From: Pseudomonadota bacterium
Lineage (GTDB): Bacteria > Pseudomonadota > Gammaproteobacteria > UBA9339
Assembly (NCBI GenBank): GCA_021781615.1
Contig: JAJXWM010000004.1
Span: 19,001 to 83,000 of the forward strand
Direction: 5' to 3'
DNA length: 64,000 bases
Part shown: piece after piece, positions 37,914 to 46,410 of the stretch
Layout of the letters: the number at the start of each line of letters is the position of its first letter
How positions within the stretch are numbered: the stretch's first letter is position 1
Translations under genes and position numbers: made by a program
The notes under the pieces: generated by a model
Database searches by the model: none
What the model was told of the DNA's origin: nothing
What the model saw: the letters and a program-made list of their open reading frames with translations, nothing else

Positions 37914-38041
37914 TTCCCTAAAATACAGAAACTGATACGCCATCTCGGTAGCCATCAGCGGCTACTTTGCATAAGCTAATAGCGCGGGCTGAAGCCTGCG
38001 GATACCACTGATTTCAATTTTGGACTCCGTATCTTAGGGAA
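37914..38041. repeat. 128-bp element with TTCCCTAARATAC terminal inverted repeats
   Basis: TTCCCTAAAATAC (37914-37926) is inverted, with one mismatch, at 38029-38041. The inside carries a second stem (GCGGGCTGAAGCCTGC). No coding capacity. It sits between the rhodanese gene and glpT, in a 360-bp gap whose remainder holds nothing recognisable. The outer end resembles the left end of the element at 40091. Confidence 0.65.
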
Positions 38042-38096
38042 TTGCTATAAGGCTTAAAATTAACGTTTATTTGCTGTTTAACTGGAGGAAAATAGC

Positions 38097-39485
38097 ATGA
38101 CTTTTTTAAAATACTTAAATTTTTTCCTCCCCGCCCCACATATCGCTAGATTACCGCAAGAGGAGGTTAATGCAAAATATAAGAAAATTCGTTGGCAGGT
38201 ATTTATTGGTATTACTCTAGGTTATACAGGTTTTTATCTAGTACGCAATAATTTTGCCTTTGCAATGCCATACCTTGCTCAGCAAGGCTTTACAAAAACA
38301 CAACTTGGACTTATTTTTTCCGCTTTACCATTAGCATACGGGCTTAGTAAATTTTTAATGGCGATTGTTTCTGATCGCAGTAATCCCCGTTATTTCATGG
38401 CAACAGGCTTAATTTTATCAACAATGGCTAACTTTTTTTATGGTTCGAGCTTGGTTTTGCATAGTTTCATTTTGATGTTGCTGGTATTGTTTTTTAACGG
38501 TTGGGCGCAGGGAATGGGGTGGCCAGCCTTGGCTAGAGTTATGGTGCACTGGTTTTCTAGAAATGAGAGGGGAACCAAAATGTCTATTATTGGCGCCATG
38601 CAAAGCATTAGTAGAAGTATAATTGGACCATTAATTGTTCTTGGTATATCTTTTTTTGGTTCTTGGCATAGCATTTTTTACTTTCCCGCTATAATTGCTC
38701 TAGTGGCTGTAGCACTAGTGTTACTATTAGTAAGAGACACCCCTCAATCAGAAGGCCTACCTCCAATTGAAGAATATCATAATGAATATCGGGGCAATGA
38801 ACCTGGTTGTTTGTCTACTACTGATCGGGAAAGAGAATTGACCCCCAAAGAGATACTTTTTAAATATATTTTTGTTAATAAATACTTATGGTATTTATCC
38901 GCTGCTGACATCTTTGTACACTTAGTGCGTTATGGAATAATTAGCTGGGCGCCAACATATTTAAATGGGGCAAAAGGTTTTACTCTCGCGGAAAGTGGCT
39001 TAGCTTGTTTTTTATACGAAATCGCTGCAATTCCAGGGGTACTTTTGTGTGGTTGGCTTAGCGATAAAATTTTCCATGGTCGTCGTACACCAATTTGTAT
39101 TATTTATATGGTAGGAGCCTTTTTTGCTATTATGCTTTATTGGTTTGTACCCGTTGGTGCTCATTTATATGATAAAGTAGCATTAGCGGCTATAGGATTT
39201 TTTATTTATGGCCCGGCAAAGTTGATCGGGGTGTGTGCATTAGAGGTAGTCCCCAAAAAAGCTGCAGGAACTGCCGCTGGTTTGACCGGGCTTTTAGGGC
39301 ATGCTGGTGGCACAACCATGGCATACATTGGTATCGGAAGCATAGTCGATAGTTTCGGTTGGGATGCGGGATTTGTAATGTTATTAATAGCTTGTGCTTT
39401 AGCTATTTTAGCTTTGGCCTTTACCTGGAATTTTGAATCAGTGAAGCCACCACTTTTTATATTTGCAAAGAACAAGAAATTATGA
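38097..39485 (+). CDS. glpT: glycerol-3-phosphate : phosphate antiporter GlpT
   Basis: Inner-membrane MFS transporter of the organophosphate:phosphate antiporter family, 462 residues with twelve helices. Strong matches to E. coli GlpT include ARLPQEEVNAKYKKIRWQVF, YLVRNNFAFAMPYL (with the substrate Arg), FLMAIVSDRSNPRYF, RDTPQSEGLPPIEEY and FLYEIAAIPGVLLCGWLSDK. It also takes up fosfomycin in other species. The close match to GlpT rather than UhpT supports glycerol-3-phosphate as substrate, which links it to the GlpA-like operon at 22-25 kb. GGAGG precedes the ATG. Confidence 0.92.
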   Translation: MTFLKYLNFFLPAPHIARLPQEEVNAKYKKIRWQVFIGITLGYTGFYLVRNNFAFAMPYLAQQGFTKTQLGLIFSALPLAYGLSKFLMAIVSDRSNPRYFMATGLILSTMANFFYGSSLVLHSFILMLLVLFFNGWAQGMGWPALARVMVHWFSRNERGTKMSIIGAMQSISRSIIGPLIVLGISFFGSWHSIFYFPAIIALVAVALVLLLVRDTPQSEGLPPIEEYHNEYRGNEPGCLSTTDRERELTPKEILFKYIFVNKYLWYLSAADIFVHLVRYGIISWAPTYLNGAKGFTLAESGLACFLYEIAAIPGVLLCGWLSDKIFHGRRTPICIIYMVGAFFAIMLYWFVPVGAHLYDKVALAAIGFFIYGPAKLIGVCALEVVPKKAAGTAAGLTGLLGHAGGTTMAYIGIGSIVDSFGWDAGFVMLLIACALAILALAFTWNFESVKPPLFIFAKNKKL

Positions 39486-39744
39486 AAAAAGTAAAATAAG
39501 CACCGAACAATACCGAATAAGTTTCACAATTTTCACAGCCTATTCCTTGGCAAGAAGCTAAAAAATTAAACAGCGAACACATCAAGATTTATGCATCACC
39601 TATACTAGTAAATGGTAGCAAGATACTAGAGTACGCATAGCACTGGGACCGTGCAAAAAGATTGATAATACTAAAAATCCAATCAGGCTAGACTTAATCA
39701 AGTAGTTCGACTATTATACTGAAAGCTTAGCAGTTTTGCCATAC

Positions 39745-39821
39745 GCGCCCGTAGCTCAGTTGGATAGAGTACCTGGCTACGAACTAGGGGGTCGGGAGTT
39801 CGAATCTCTCCGGGCGCACCA
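39745..39821 (+). tRNA. tRNA-Arg (ACG)
   Basis: Cloverleaf with acceptor GCGCCCG/CGGGCGC, D arm GCTCAGTTGGATAGAGT, anticodon stem CCTGG/CTAGG with loop CTACGAA (anticodon ACG, wobble A expected to be edited to inosine), T loop GAGTTCGAATCTC, encoded CCA. Confidence 0.96.
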
Positions 39822-39948
39822 ATACCATCTTGGTTTTCAGCAATATCGCTAAATTTTCCTGATACATTTTCGCGGAACTTCTGAGGGGGTTTTACAACGT
39901 TATCTATTGGAGTTAGCGCTTATTCCAAGATCGAATCATAATAAAATC

Positions 39949-40012
39949 CTAATTTCCCCGCGGCCTTGGCGCGGGAACAAAGGCTTCCCGCCTTCCCTCT
40001 TCTTACCCTCTC
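39949..40012 (+). repeat. three-hairpin dispersed repeat, partial copy 4 (reverse orientation)
   Basis: CCTAATTTCCCCGCGGCCTTGGCGCGGGA matches in pieces the reverse complement of the right end of the 35.7-kb copy; the rest has diverged. It lies downstream of the plus-strand tRNA-Arg, so it too is oriented with the gene before it. Confidence 0.6.
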
Positions 40013-40090
40013 TAGTCGATAGGTCCCGCAAAACATAACCTTGTCACCTCAAGGCTCGCTGCTTTTGTTTCTAAAATTATGTTATAGCAG

Positions 40091-40260
40091 TCCCCTAAAG
40101 TATGGAGGTTGAGCTATCCCATAAAAAGCATATTAATCATTTTTGCGGCTAAAAGTCCACCTCATTATTTACCGTGATTTTTAGTGTAAAAATTGGACTA
40201 AGATAAGCGGCGTTATTTTGTGATTAAATTTTTTATGGGTAATGAGCCATATCTTTAGTG
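40091..40260. repeat. ~170-bp element with long imperfect terminal inverted repeats
   Basis: CCTAAAGTATGGAGGTTGAG with CTATCCCATAAAAAG after it on the left is matched in reverse on the right by TTTTTTATGGGTAATGAGCC and ATATCTTTAG, about 30 bp of imperfect inverted repeat. No coding capacity. It lies upstream of the first LRR gene, in the 525-bp gap after tRNA-Arg. Confidence 0.6.
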
Positions 40261-40358
40261 CAATAAAGCAAGAATTTATCTTAGCAAAAATTTTGGTAAA
40301 AATTTTGCTACTTATGTGCTAAATAATTTATTTACATAAATAACACGTGGAAAAAGAT

Positions 40359-42095
40359 ATGAGGGCAAATATAGCAAAAATTTATATTAGTAGAATCATA
40401 ACAGCCACGCTTTGTTTAATAATTTTGGTTTATAACCAATATAGTTATGCAGATATTGAAAAGAGGCTATATATAGATGGCATAACTGGCAAAAAATACA
40501 CCCTGATTGCCCCTTGCGGTGCTAAAATTATTACTCCTGAGATAGCGCAAGAAATAATTAAGGCATTAGTAGATGAGAGCCACCAAACGCCAGTGGGATG
40601 TTTAGTGTTAGGTAAAAGAATTTTTAATCCTAATGCCTTCAGCATGATAATAAATGCTCTACAAACAAATCTAACCGTAATAGATCTAGTGCTTGCTCTA
40701 GATAATATCGGGGTTGAAGAAGCACAAATGGTCGCTGATCTTTTGCGAAAAAACCATACTTTGAAAAAAATAAACCTCGGAGGAAATAATATGGGTAATG
40801 GCGGTACCCAAGTTATTGCAAAAACACTGCAGGAAAATTCAGTACTAACTAAGCTTGACTTACATCGTAATAGAATTGGTATAGAAGGAGTTTCGGCAAT
40901 TGCCGAAGCTTTAAAAGTAAATAGAAATATAACAAGGCTTAATATTGCATTTAATTATGCGGAAACAGAGGGAGCATTGATAATGGCTAGTGCTCTACTA
41001 ATTAATAGGACATTGATCGATCTTAATATTGGTGGTAATAATATAGGAAACGAAGGCATGATGGCTATTATAAGCGCTTTATATGAAAACAAGAGCTTAA
41101 CCGACCTTACACTATCTTTAAATGATATTGATGCTGCAGGTGCAAAAATAATAGCTGAGTTTTTGCGAACGAACCCTGTGTTGACAAGACTTGATTTAGC
41201 CAATAATCATATAGGTACGGTAGGCATGCAGGCTATTGCTGGATCTTTGTTGGAAAATAGGACATTAACAGCTCTTAACCTATTTGATAATGAAATTGGT
41301 ATCGAAGGAGCGCAAGCTATAGCCAATATGTTACGTGTAAATAATACATTAGAGGAACTTGACCTAATGCTTAATAATTTTGGTGTTGAAGGCATCCAAG
41401 CAATTGTTGAAGCTATGGTGTACAATGTAACTTTGCGAAAGATAGAAGCAGACTGGCTTGATCGACTACCGGTAGTTAAAATTATTTTAAAAAGAAATGA
41501 ACTTATCGCTTCTATAATGCGCCATATAACTGGTTCTACATTATTGTTAGGAATACATCCAAGAACTGGTATGTATTCGCCCTTGCGTTATTGTAGTGGA
41601 GATATAGTAAGAATGATTATGCAAATGTGTAAGCGTGGCGACTTTTACAGTGAAGATTTTTACAATTTAATCATGTCTGGTACTAGAGAGGAATTATTAC
41701 GATATTTAACCATAGAAGAGCTGGAGCGAGTCAATGAAATTAGAGGGCTACAAATACAAATATATGAAGCTTTGAATTGGCAAATACCAGAAGGACTGCA
41801 ACTAGTAGAGGCAGAGATATATCCTGTAAACATGGTAGCTGCCACAGCGGCGCCGCCACTAACTTTTGAAGAAGAACATATTGAGACGTTATCGACAATA
41901 GAGCCAGAGCAATATGCTGCTGTATCTCATTATGAGGATAACGCTACTATTACCACAGATATGGCGCAACCAATGACACCCGGGGAAAGACCGCGAAAAA
42001 GGAGGCGAACAGAAAAAGATAATAAATTTATAAATGTATCGCTAGAGCTGCAAAATAGGGTAGTGATAACACAACCTTTGACTGATGCACTCTGA
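40359..42095 (+). CDS. secreted leucine-rich-repeat protein with nuclear-signal-like C terminus
   Basis: 578 residues. A Sec signal peptide (about 1-32, ending YNQYSYA) precedes a ribonuclease-inhibitor-type LRR array from about 90 to 360, with ~28-residue units such as LTRLDLANNHIGTVGMQAIA. A helical domain follows (about 375-475) that is shared with the protein at 43602 (RGDFYSEDFYNLIMSGTREE). The tail is disordered, with Pro/Ala and a basic cluster, GERPRKRRRTEKD, like a classical nuclear localisation signal. This suggests an effector acting in a host. The ATG at 40359 is preferred over a GTG four codons earlier, because it starts the signal peptide cleanly. Confidence 0.85.
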   Translation: MRANIAKIYISRIITATLCLIILVYNQYSYADIEKRLYIDGITGKKYTLIAPCGAKIITPEIAQEIIKALVDESHQTPVGCLVLGKRIFNPNAFSMIINALQTNLTVIDLVLALDNIGVEEAQMVADLLRKNHTLKKINLGGNNMGNGGTQVIAKTLQENSVLTKLDLHRNRIGIEGVSAIAEALKVNRNITRLNIAFNYAETEGALIMASALLINRTLIDLNIGGNNIGNEGMMAIISALYENKSLTDLTLSLNDIDAAGAKIIAEFLRTNPVLTRLDLANNHIGTVGMQAIAGSLLENRTLTALNLFDNEIGIEGAQAIANMLRVNNTLEELDLMLNNFGVEGIQAIVEAMVYNVTLRKIEADWLDRLPVVKIILKRNELIASIMRHITGSTLLLGIHPRTGMYSPLRYCSGDIVRMIMQMCKRGDFYSEDFYNLIMSGTREELLRYLTIEELERVNEIRGLQIQIYEALNWQIPEGLQLVEAEIYPVNMVAATAAPPLTFEEEHIETLSTIEPEQYAAVSHYEDNATITTDMAQPMTPGERPRKRRRTEKDNKFINVSLELQNRVVITQPLTDAL

Positions 42096-42182
42096 CAGTT
42101 AAACAATTTTTTATATTGGTCTATTGTGGCAACTTTTAATAAGTGGTTGGTCGACGCATATATTTTATATTAGGAGATTATT

Positions 42183-43475
42183 GTGAGAATCGTACGAGTA
42201 AAGGGGACAGAAGATGAAGGAAGCGAACCAAGTGTATTTGAGTTGACAGATGATCTTGGTGCAGCTGCCGCATTAGTCGATGGACATTACGACGAAAGTG
42301 AATTTGAGGTTGAAATGGATGACCAAGATACGGCAGTGCCTAGTAAAATAGCTATTAATGGCTCAGGTGAAGGATTGTTATTTACCGGCGGGATAAAAAC
42401 TTGCACGGGGGTGTTGATTGAAGGGGATATCACTTCAGCTAAAATAGGAGAAAGGCCAAGACAATTTCAAATATTATATCACTGTCCGGCGGAATTTTTA
42501 TCAATGGAATGCAAAGATATGACGTCTGAAAAAGAAGTCACCCAATTTTTATGGAAACGTATTCTTACTTGTTTACCAAGTGATAAGTTTGGTGATGTAA
42601 AATTGAATATTGCAAATACCTATATAGTTGCGTCTAGTACGGAAAGCACTAAAGAGGAGTATACAGCTATTAGTACAGCTATGGGATATCGCGGTATAGT
42701 AAATAACGTTATTATTGGTGGAGGTATAGAGGATCCAACATTAATATCATATGCTACTAACAGGAGAAGTAGTAATAACAGTATAGAAATTTATACTGAT
42801 GTAAAAACTCAAACAGCATGTGTATATTGTCGACCACCAGAGAATGATAGCTTGAGCTTGTTGGAGCAAGTTAGTGTCGGGTACGATTCATCGTCAGAAT
42901 TGGAAGAGCAAGCTGGCAGTTTAGCAGGTAACGAAGAAAAAGATGAAAGTAGTTTATCTTTCGATCCCGATGCTTCTCAAGCAAATGAAGAAGCCGCATC
43001 ATTTACGTTGCAGCCACAGCAGAAGCCGCTTCAAAATCCTGAAACAGTGGTGGTCACAAAGATCCCACAAGGAGTGCTTAATGAAAAACACAGCGAACAT
43101 CATGAGCTAGCAAAGAAAAGGCAACCAGAAAGAAAACCTGAAGCATCCCCACCAAAAGAGAAACGCTTCCGTATAGACAAGCCAACTACACCGCAAGTAA
43201 AAGCACCGACAAAAGCGCCATCGTCGCCAGCACCAGCAGCAGGGCAACCGAGGGGAGAAGGTATGGCAGCCGCACCCACGTTACAACCAAAGACTCGTGT
43301 AAACCTACGGAAAATGGCTGTAACATGGAAACAAAGCGGAGCGGAACAACCTATCCAAGAACAACAAAGGAGCGGTGGTAAAGAAAAAACTGGACAACAC
43401 GAAGGAAGTGAAACCGCACGAACAGCACCTTCAGTTAAGCAACAAGTAGACGAAGATCCACCTAGACCACACTAA
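42183..43475 (+). CDS. CheD/CNF-like fold protein (putative deamidase) with long disordered tail
   Basis: 430 residues, GTG start with AGGAG seven bases upstream. No signal peptide. The N-terminal 220 residues look globular; the segment LFTGGIKTCTGVLIEG, a later ILYHC and the ending GIVNNVIIGGG..IEIYTDVKTQTACVYCR resemble the order in CheD-type deamidases (T..CxxV, then H, then the VGG and tGkv strands). This is pattern-based and uncertain. Residues 230-430 are disordered, acidic then Lys/Pro-rich, with a basic stretch PPKEKRFRIDKP. It lies 87 bp after the LRR gene and may be co-transcribed. It may be a host-directed enzyme. Confidence 0.6.
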   Translation: MRIVRVKGTEDEGSEPSVFELTDDLGAAAALVDGHYDESEFEVEMDDQDTAVPSKIAINGSGEGLLFTGGIKTCTGVLIEGDITSAKIGERPRQFQILYHCPAEFLSMECKDMTSEKEVTQFLWKRILTCLPSDKFGDVKLNIANTYIVASSTESTKEEYTAISTAMGYRGIVNNVIIGGGIEDPTLISYATNRRSSNNSIEIYTDVKTQTACVYCRPPENDSLSLLEQVSVGYDSSSELEEQAGSLAGNEEKDESSLSFDPDASQANEEAASFTLQPQQKPLQNPETVVVTKIPQGVLNEKHSEHHELAKKRQPERKPEASPPKEKRFRIDKPTTPQVKAPTKAPSSPAPAAGQPRGEGMAAAPTLQPKTRVNLRKMAVTWKQSGAEQPIQEQQRSGGKEKTGQHEGSETARTAPSVKQQVDEDPPRPH

Positions 43476-43601
43476 TCCCCGGTAAATTTTGTTACGGGGC
43501 TCATAAGTCAGTAAGTAGTTTAGAAGTTGGTTATGATCCTTATAACCCCAAAATCCTTTAGAAAATTAACCGCGAGCTATCATCATAAAGAAAGTTCCGA
43601 A

Positions 43602-45569
43602 TTAAATACTTCCCCAAAAGTTAAGCCCTAAGGAACCTCTCGACGGCGGCATAAGTCGTGGCATGGCTATTAAGTTCGGAGGAGAAAGCTGTAGCAGTTG
43701 TTGCTGCTGATTAAAAATAAACTCTTCTGATGGCCGATCTATTTCCATAGGCTGAGGCAACATTTCCTCTTCAACATTGGCGGCCACCGGTTGCGGTTGC
43801 AGCACTTGATTATTGGCACCTGCTGTTTTTTCTACCCGTGGTTTTTTACTTTTTGGTCCTGATAGTTGTGATGTTGGCGAATGCGCTCTTTTACGCCCTA
43901 TCATTGGCCAGCCTTCTAATCCCCTTATAAGCTTCTCGACGCGCGCAATTTCTCGATTTAAAGACTCCAACTCTGGGGAGTTCACTGCGACACCATTTTG
44001 CTCCTCTTGTTTCTCCAGCGCCAGCTGTTTCCTTTTAAGCTGCTCTACTCTTTCAACTAGCTCAGATAGAAAATCTTCAACTGTATTTTCTTCGTTTGCT
44101 CTTGCTCCCGAGACCTGCTGCTCATCATTTATAGATAGCTGCAATTGTTTCATTAATTGCTCAATAGTCGCTTGAGCTCTAGTAATTTCCACACCTAGCT
44201 GCTTTGATTTTTCCTCTGAATTATCACCAGATTCTTTTTGCTTTTCTAACTTACTTCTTGCATCATTGAGCTCTTTTAACTTGGCTTTTGTATCTTTAAT
44301 CCGTTGCAATAGTTGTTCTGGCTTTTCTATCCTTAATAGCGTTAACTGTTGATATTCTTTAGCAATTTCTTTGAGAACATCTAGATGAGCTTGAAAATAA
44401 AAAATACCTAGCCTGATACGATCTTTGCCAACAAAATCGGTTACTTGCTTAAAATGCGCTTCTTGCTTTTGGAGCATCATAGTGAGCTCTTTTATATCAT
44501 ATTCAATCGAATCATAATGACAGTCTAAACAATTCGGGCGTGGTTTAGTTGCGACAAACCCTTGCTGCTGCTGCAATCTATTAACTGTATCATATACAGA
44601 CTCTTCTTTTACTCTTTCCTCGAGCACTCTTGCTGGCTGCATTTTACCATTAGCATCATGTCGAGGGAGAATAAAATTCCTAATATTAGCGTATTCTTTC
44701 CTTCTTACCACATTCTCTATCGTTCTAACTTCATTTATCAGTTGGCGGTCTGTGATATCTAAAAATGCAAGTTCATCCTCAGCGCCATACATAATCATTT
44801 TATAAAAAATCTCTTTATCTTCTTTTAAAACCTCAGAATCTATTATTGCTTTTATCACGTCTTGTGACAGCGCTTTTGCTGGCGAATTTTCTCCGGCAGC
44901 ACCATTTAAAGCAAAACATAATGTACGACCATAAATATTCCTTTTTATATATTCTTCTGATAGCAAGCTGATTAACTTATTTCTTGATAAATAATGTGCC
45001 AACATAATAGCTGGTTCATCGGCAAGGTTATTACAAGCCGCTAGCGCTCCAATATTAGATGCAACACTTAAAGAGCGTAAAGTATAATTTTTCTTCATGG
45101 CAAAAATAAAATTCCTGAAATACTCTGGCTCAAGAGGCTCTCCCAAGATAGTAAGCTCACTCAGAGAAGGGTTGGCTCTTAAATACTCGGTAAGGGTTCT
45201 AACACTTTCATCATTCAAGGGGTTGTTTTCAATGTCCAAACAAAGTGATCGCACGTGGGTGTTTTTTTTATAAGCTTTTATAATGGCTTGAACATCTTCG
45301 TTTCTGAGATTATTATCCACAAACTCCAAGCCTTTAAACCTTAAATTTTCTGCAATAGGCTCTAAAATGATTGCAAGAGCATCAGGCTCAAACTCCCCTT
45401 CTTGTTCAAAATATAAAAAAAGAATTGGTTTACCTTCAGCATCAGTGCGCGGTTCCCTTATTGTAGCTGCCAGCTTACGCGCTTCTTCTTTATCAACAAT
45501 AGCGTAACTGCAGTGGCCATAACTTATTGCTAAAAAACAAAATATTGCCAAAAAGATTTTATTAAACAT
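43602..45569 (-). CDS. secreted LRR-like and coiled-coil protein with bipartite nuclear-signal-like motif
   Basis: 655 residues. Signal peptide (about 1-23, ending YGHCSYA), a short degenerate LRR region (about 75-190, e.g. VRSLCLDIENNPLNDESVRT), then the helical domain shared with the 40.4-kb protein (EIFYKMIMYGAEDELAFLDI). A CLDCHYD motif at about 347 and a long coiled coil (about 360-565, rich in Glu, Lys, Gln) follow. The tail contains GRKRAHSPTSQLS and PKSKKPRVEK, a bipartite nuclear-signal-like pair, then Gln-rich and Pro-rich sequence. A fragment of a sister gene lies upstream at 45770. Function unknown; effector inferred. Confidence 0.82.
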   Translation of the reverse strand: MFNKIFLAIFCFLAISYGHCSYAIVDKEEARKLAATIREPRTDAEGKPILFLYFEQEGEFEPDALAIILEPIAENLRFKGLEFVDNNLRNEDVQAIIKAYKKNTHVRSLCLDIENNPLNDESVRTLTEYLRANPSLSELTILGEPLEPEYFRNFIFAMKKNYTLRSLSVASNIGALAACNNLADEPAIMLAHYLSRNKLISLLSEEYIKRNIYGRTLCFALNGAAGENSPAKALSQDVIKAIIDSEVLKEDKEIFYKMIMYGAEDELAFLDITDRQLINEVRTIENVVRRKEYANIRNFILPRHDANGKMQPARVLEERVKEESVYDTVNRLQQQQGFVATKPRPNCLDCHYDSIEYDIKELTMMLQKQEAHFKQVTDFVGKDRIRLGIFYFQAHLDVLKEIAKEYQQLTLLRIEKPEQLLQRIKDTKAKLKELNDARSKLEKQKESGDNSEEKSKQLGVEITRAQATIEQLMKQLQLSINDEQQVSGARANEENTVEDFLSELVERVEQLKRKQLALEKQEEQNGVAVNSPELESLNREIARVEKLIRGLEGWPMIGRKRAHSPTSQLSGPKSKKPRVEKTAGANNQVLQPQPVAANVEEEMLPQPMEIDRPSEEFIFNQQQQLLQLSPPNLIAMPRLMPPSRGSLGLNFWGSI

Positions 45570-45769
45570 ACCATCCCCCTACTAATTTCCAATAAATCAA
45601 ATTATAAAACTCTCTAACTAAACCAATACCAATAGTTTAGCAGAGGAAATAATTAGTATTGTTAAGGAATTATTAAATGGAAAATTAGTGCAGAAGGCAA
45701 TCGGCCAGAAAAGCATATGAGTTTAAAACGCTAAGCTGCTTGCAAATTGCTTTGTATCATCAACTTGGA

Positions 45770-45915
45770 GAACTTAAGGAACCTCCAATGACCCACAGAT
45801 TTTGCTTAAGGGGCAACATAGACTCTGCTGATGGCAGGCCTATTTCCATAGACTGAGGCAATATTACCTCTTCAACATTTATGGCTACTGGTTGCGGCTG
45901 CAGCTCTACGGTGTA
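45770..45915 (-). pseudogene. C-terminal fragment of a fourth LRR-family gene
   Basis: On the minus strand this encodes LQPQPVAINVEEVILPQSME and then IGLPSAES, nearly the same as LQPQPVAANVEEEMLPQPME and IDRPSEE at the end of the 43602-45569 protein. The rest of such a gene is missing, so this is the remnant of a duplicated family member. It keeps the same strand. Confidence 0.8.
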
Positions 45916-45957
45916 AGTTGTTACGGTAAGGGGGCTGTCGCAATCCAAAAGTGAGTG

Positions 45958-45986
45958 TCATTCCCGCATGCTTCTAGCGGGAATCC
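45958..45986. repeat. short palindrome of a widespread type
   Basis: TCATTCCCGCATGCTTCTAG then CGGGAATCC: a 7-bp stem TTCCCGC/GCGGGAA with a 9-base loop. Such units are frequent as intergenic palindromes in gammaproteobacteria and Neisseria-like genomes. Confidence 0.5.
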
Positions 45987-46166
45987 AGTCAAAATAAAAT
46001 TTTATTGTAAAGTTTTGCAGCTAAAAGGGAAAATTTTCAAAAGAAAAAAACGGCTATAATCTTGTGTTTTTGGATAAGAAAGCTAATAAACAAATGTTTT
46101 TTTTGAATAAGAAAAAAAATTTAGAATGTACTTTTTGGCGTAGAATCCCTTAACTTAACGGCAGTG

Positions 46167-46282
46167 GAGCAGACTTAACCAATAATAATAACTTCATAAT
46201 AATGGTAAGCATGCCACCAAAATATCCAACCCGGTGCTGGCCCCTCTATATCTTGACTCAACATCAACTCTGTCACTCAATA
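46167..46282 (-). pseudogene. fragment of panC
   Basis: About 115 bp match 49981-50095 inside the intact panC with some 15-20 substitutions and a 1-bp indel. In panC the segment encodes the ELMLSQGMEGQHRAGHFDGV region, part of the substrate site. The copy is out of frame because of the indel and has no flanking panC sequence. Confidence 0.85.
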
Positions 46283-46284
46283 TT

Positions 46285-46392
46285 GCTTGGGGCGGGAATT
46301 TCGGGTTGCTCCAAGGGGAAGAGGCTGCACCTCTCCCCCTTGGCAATCCACCATTGTTTTATTCCCGCGCGAAGACCGTGGGAATAAATTTA
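46285..46392 (-). repeat. three-hairpin dispersed repeat, copy 3
   Basis: Diverged copy with the same arrangement: a CCAAGGGGAAGAGG arm with its complement CCTCTCCCCCTTGG, then GGCAATCCACCATTGTTTTA and a TTCCCGCGCGAAG stem. It starts directly after the panC fragment and ends 18 bp from the stop of the LRR gene at 46411, on that gene's 3' side. Confidence 0.7.
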
Positions 46393-46410
46393 AAGAAGAG
46401 TACACCAGCT

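Noticed and set aside
39490..39740. Integrase or transposase remnant before tRNA-Arg
   Set aside because: Translations in all frames contain many stops and no recognisable motif.
39745..39830. Open frame reading through tRNA-Arg (VAQLDRVPGYELGGREFE)
   Set aside because: This is the well-known false translation of a tRNA gene; the cloverleaf explains the sequence.
40445..41425. Minus-strand frames opposite the LRR gene
   Set aside because: Repeated antisense frames follow from the periodic LRR codons; no start signals.
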